NCBI RefSeq assembly: GCF_017562075.2
Contig: NC_054082.1
Location: 25,866,460-25,930,459 of the forward strand
Origin: Anopheles merus
Taxonomy: Eukaryota > Arthropoda > Insecta > Diptera > Culicidae
Length of the DNA: 64,000 bases
Reading direction: 5' to 3'
The stretch's first letter is position 1. Each line of letters starts with the position of its first letter. The notes beneath the pieces were generated by a model. The model worked only from the letters and a program-made list of their open reading frames with translations. It made no database searches and had not been told where the DNA came from. The position numbers and the translations under genes are program-made. Shown piece after piece: positions 61,404 to 64,000 of the stretch.

Positions 61404-63199
61404 TGATAGTTGGCAAACGTGACAAAACGCCTCAATCTCTGCATTATGCATAGCAAACCTATCATACCAAACGTTTGTTTTGGGAATCTCCTTACAAGAC
61501 ATAACACCGTGCCAGGCATACATTAAACCCACCTTCATTGCAATTTTTCCTCGGGAAAGCATCTACAATCAAACTGGAATTGTTAAAGCCGATCACACGT
61601 GATCGATTGTACTACTCTGCCCCATCCCGTACCACACACACACACAACTTAGAATCAAAATCCCATATCGCAACCCAACACAATCAAAACGATCATTTGA
61701 TCACTTCAGTTTCGAGAAGCCATTTAGTAAGGGCGGGAAGCAGATCGACGCCAGCAATGCCTGTATAAAACAAACACCTCAAATGAGCTCTATTTTTCTA
61801 GCGTAAACGTTTAAACTGTTATACATTGTACTGAAACCTGGGTACTGGGTTGGGTGAGGATGATGCATTTTGCTTTGTTTCCTCTTCTCCACTCCGAAAG
61901 CAACGGAACACGATTTCCTACCAAACGACCGACATTTCAACCGATGCTCCTCACATACCAGAGCTCGAACGTACATAAATGCTACAAACGAGAAATCATT
62001 CTGTCAATTATCTGAGATACACAGCATCGAGGCTGCTCCATTCAACGATCGTCACGTAAATTTACATTTTAACTTGCTCACACTCAATTCATACACACAC
62101 ACACATTGCATACGGTTGTTTTTGCACCATTTGTTAAAAATCACACACACACACACATATGAACAAACAAACACTCGTACATGTAATACGCATTCGCGTT
62201 GCAGCGATATCGCGCTGCACCAACACTGAACGCAAACATAAGGAGGCAAATAATAATTTAAAAAAAAAGAAAATAGATTCAAGTGCAGCAAACAAGTCTG
62301 AACGTTCAACAACAAACCCAAATGTTGCTGTAAGACGAATAAAATCTGTTTTTAAATGTACCTGTGTATAAAGTTAGTGGTTTAAAGCATGTCAGGGCCG
62401 CAAACCGACATACAGGAAACCTTTGCGATGGCCGGCGGCAGCAACAGCAAAGCAGAGCAGAAAGAGGAAGCGAAAGAAACGAAAAGGTACAGCAAAGAAA
62501 ACATTCTCTCCCACCAAAAGTATTAGGCAACTAGCTGTCTACTCCCATCACGGAAGCACGGATCACCGATCCCGGATCCCGATGGTGAGAGAGAGAGAGA
62601 GAGCCGATAGTGATGAACGATTAACAGACGTCCGGAAAAGACGAACTTATATACATATAAATTAACACACACAAAAATGAAGATATATATACATCTATAC
62701 ATAGGCCGAGAAATGACAACAGAACACTAGTAACGCGTTAAACAATTTAACTAATTGATCGGTAGTGTAATTAAGATGCAAATATCAGAATTATAAAAAC
62801 TAACAACATTGTTGAGAGCGAAGCTAGTCGAAAGCACCTACGAGATTGGCAGGATTGTATGGTAAAAGGGGTGGCAGCGAGGAAGTGAAGAATACATTTA
62901 ATGCAAAATTATCTCTCTAACACACATACACAAACACACACACATCTCATCGTCCATCTTAAAACTGTTACAAACATTCTTTTAATTCCCATACCTTCAT
63001 GAAAGCGACTCTGTCCAGTTCGAATTTCAACACGCATACACACACAACCAAACAACTGTCCAACGCACCGGAACTTTACTTTCTTCGCGGTTTACCACCA
63101 TGGCAGCAGCAGCATTTACTGTACATTGTGAGCAAGGAATCATTCTAGCGCACCGCTGTTTAAATAAATGAAACTGGTTATCAATAAGTGTTTACGGCA

Positions 63200-64000
63200 A
63201 ATTTAAAACAAACCGCGTTTCGTTCATTTAACCCATCCGAATCCTCCCCACCCGACCGAAAAGCAGACACAAACACCGGTGTTTTGAATTGTTTTGGTTA
63301 TTGTTTTTTTTTTGTTTTTTGCTTTAACTTCACTTTTGTATTTCATATCGAAGGTTTAGTGCATAATGATTTTGCAACTCTTAAATAGTATCGACACTAG
63401 AAAAAGGAAAACAAATAAAAAACAAACGATACTAGTATCTATCGTTTCCTTTCCAGCATCGCCTCTACGTAACAATAAATTATCGCCATAGACGTGTAGG
63501 AGATTATATTCCGTATCGTACAACTGCTTCTTCCTGCACGCCATCTCCTGCACTACTGAACTGACCAAGCGTCCTTCGTTCGCCGCACTAACATACGGGG
63601 GGGAAAGTATACACGCACGCAGTGCGAGGATGTATATGCGCGCAAAAGGTAAGTAAGAAAAAGAGCCCTACGCTACGCTGCTTAAACTATACGATCAATT
63701 CCAGCTCGAGCTACGCAAAACCAAATCATACTGCTACTGTTGCTGCTGCTTGACGTAACTGATTGCCTCGCGCACAAGCGTATCGGAACAAGCGAACTGG
63801 TGACGGCACCCAGTTTGGGTGTACTAAATGTAATTTAAAAAAAAAAAACAAAACGACTGTATTCCGGTTATAGGTTTTCAAATACTTTTCATTTTAATAT
63901 TTCAGCACATTATTCAATTCCGAAACATACGCAATTTCTCACACACGCCTCCCGGCATAAGCCATTTGCATTTGACTATTTGACTAGAAAATAAATTAAT
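63200..64000. other. Right flank, no gene seen
   Basis: Nothing codes convincingly. A plus-strand consensus donor (AAAAG|gtaagtaag) lies at 63649 after a short GC-rich stretch with ATGTATATGCGCGC, and could be the end of an unrelated first exon. This is too little to call a gene. Confidence 0.4.

Larger units (their letters stand above)
58711..63200 (+). other. Probable long 3' UTR and downstream flank of KChIP
   Basis: No further coding exon is supported after the KChIP stop. AATAAA hexamers in transcript orientation lie at 62338-62343 and 63163-63168, so a 3' UTR of several kb is possible, as is common for neuronal genes. The segment has a (GT)(GA) compound repeat and one Su(Hw)-like site (61388). 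The true cleavage site cannot be placed from sequence alone. Confidence 0.35.

Noticed and set aside
1..64000. CRISPR arrays, rRNA genes, long ORFs of autonomous transposons
   Set aside because: Looked for and not seen; the repeats present are microsatellites, SINEs, a MITE and short duplications.

Overview
The window looks like dipteran nuclear DNA, most likely a mosquito close to Anopheles. Genes are small, introns are mostly 60-190 bp with GT-AG ends, (CA)n, (GA)n and (CT)n microsatellites are very dense, and there are two copies of a tRNA-like SINE. There is no operon structure, CRISPR array or prokaryotic signal. All gene models were built by hand from reading frames, splice consensus and family resemblance.

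Layout. 1-13.0 kb has no gene I can support; it holds microsatellites and five copies of a 16-bp motif. 13.1-21.8 kb is a compact four-gene block: an Nxf2-type nuclear export factor family protein (minus), a FAM185A-like DUF4097 protein probably sent to mitochondria (plus, divergent from Nxf2), a small secreted pacifastin-type protease inhibitor (minus), and a SWT1-like PIN-domain endoribonuclease (minus). 21.9-55.4 kb is gene-poor and repeat-rich: two SINEs, a 270-bp direct repeat pair, a 385-bp TA-flanked MITE, a GC-rich stretch resembling a 5' UTR or promoter, and a tentative three-exon Cys-rich gene on the minus strand (44.7-40.7 kb). 55.4-58.7 kb encodes a Kv-channel-interacting protein (KChIP, EF-hand calcium sensor) in five coding exons. 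The rest is probably its long 3' UTR plus flank.

The strongest signal that no gene explains is a 16-bp motif, consensus TTGCATACNTTYAGGC, found 15 times by eye on both strands. It closely resembles the recognition sequence of the insulator protein Su(Hw). The copies avoid the compact gene block, form a cluster of three (9.7-10.0 kb) and two close pairs (50.4 and 58.2 kb), and three lie inside KChIP introns. The window may therefore be a chromatin-domain boundary region.

The second point of interest is the Nxf2-like gene. It keeps the duplicated RRM-LRR architecture that in Drosophila marks the piRNA-pathway co-transcriptional silencing factor Nxf2, as distinct from the general mRNA exporter Nxf1.
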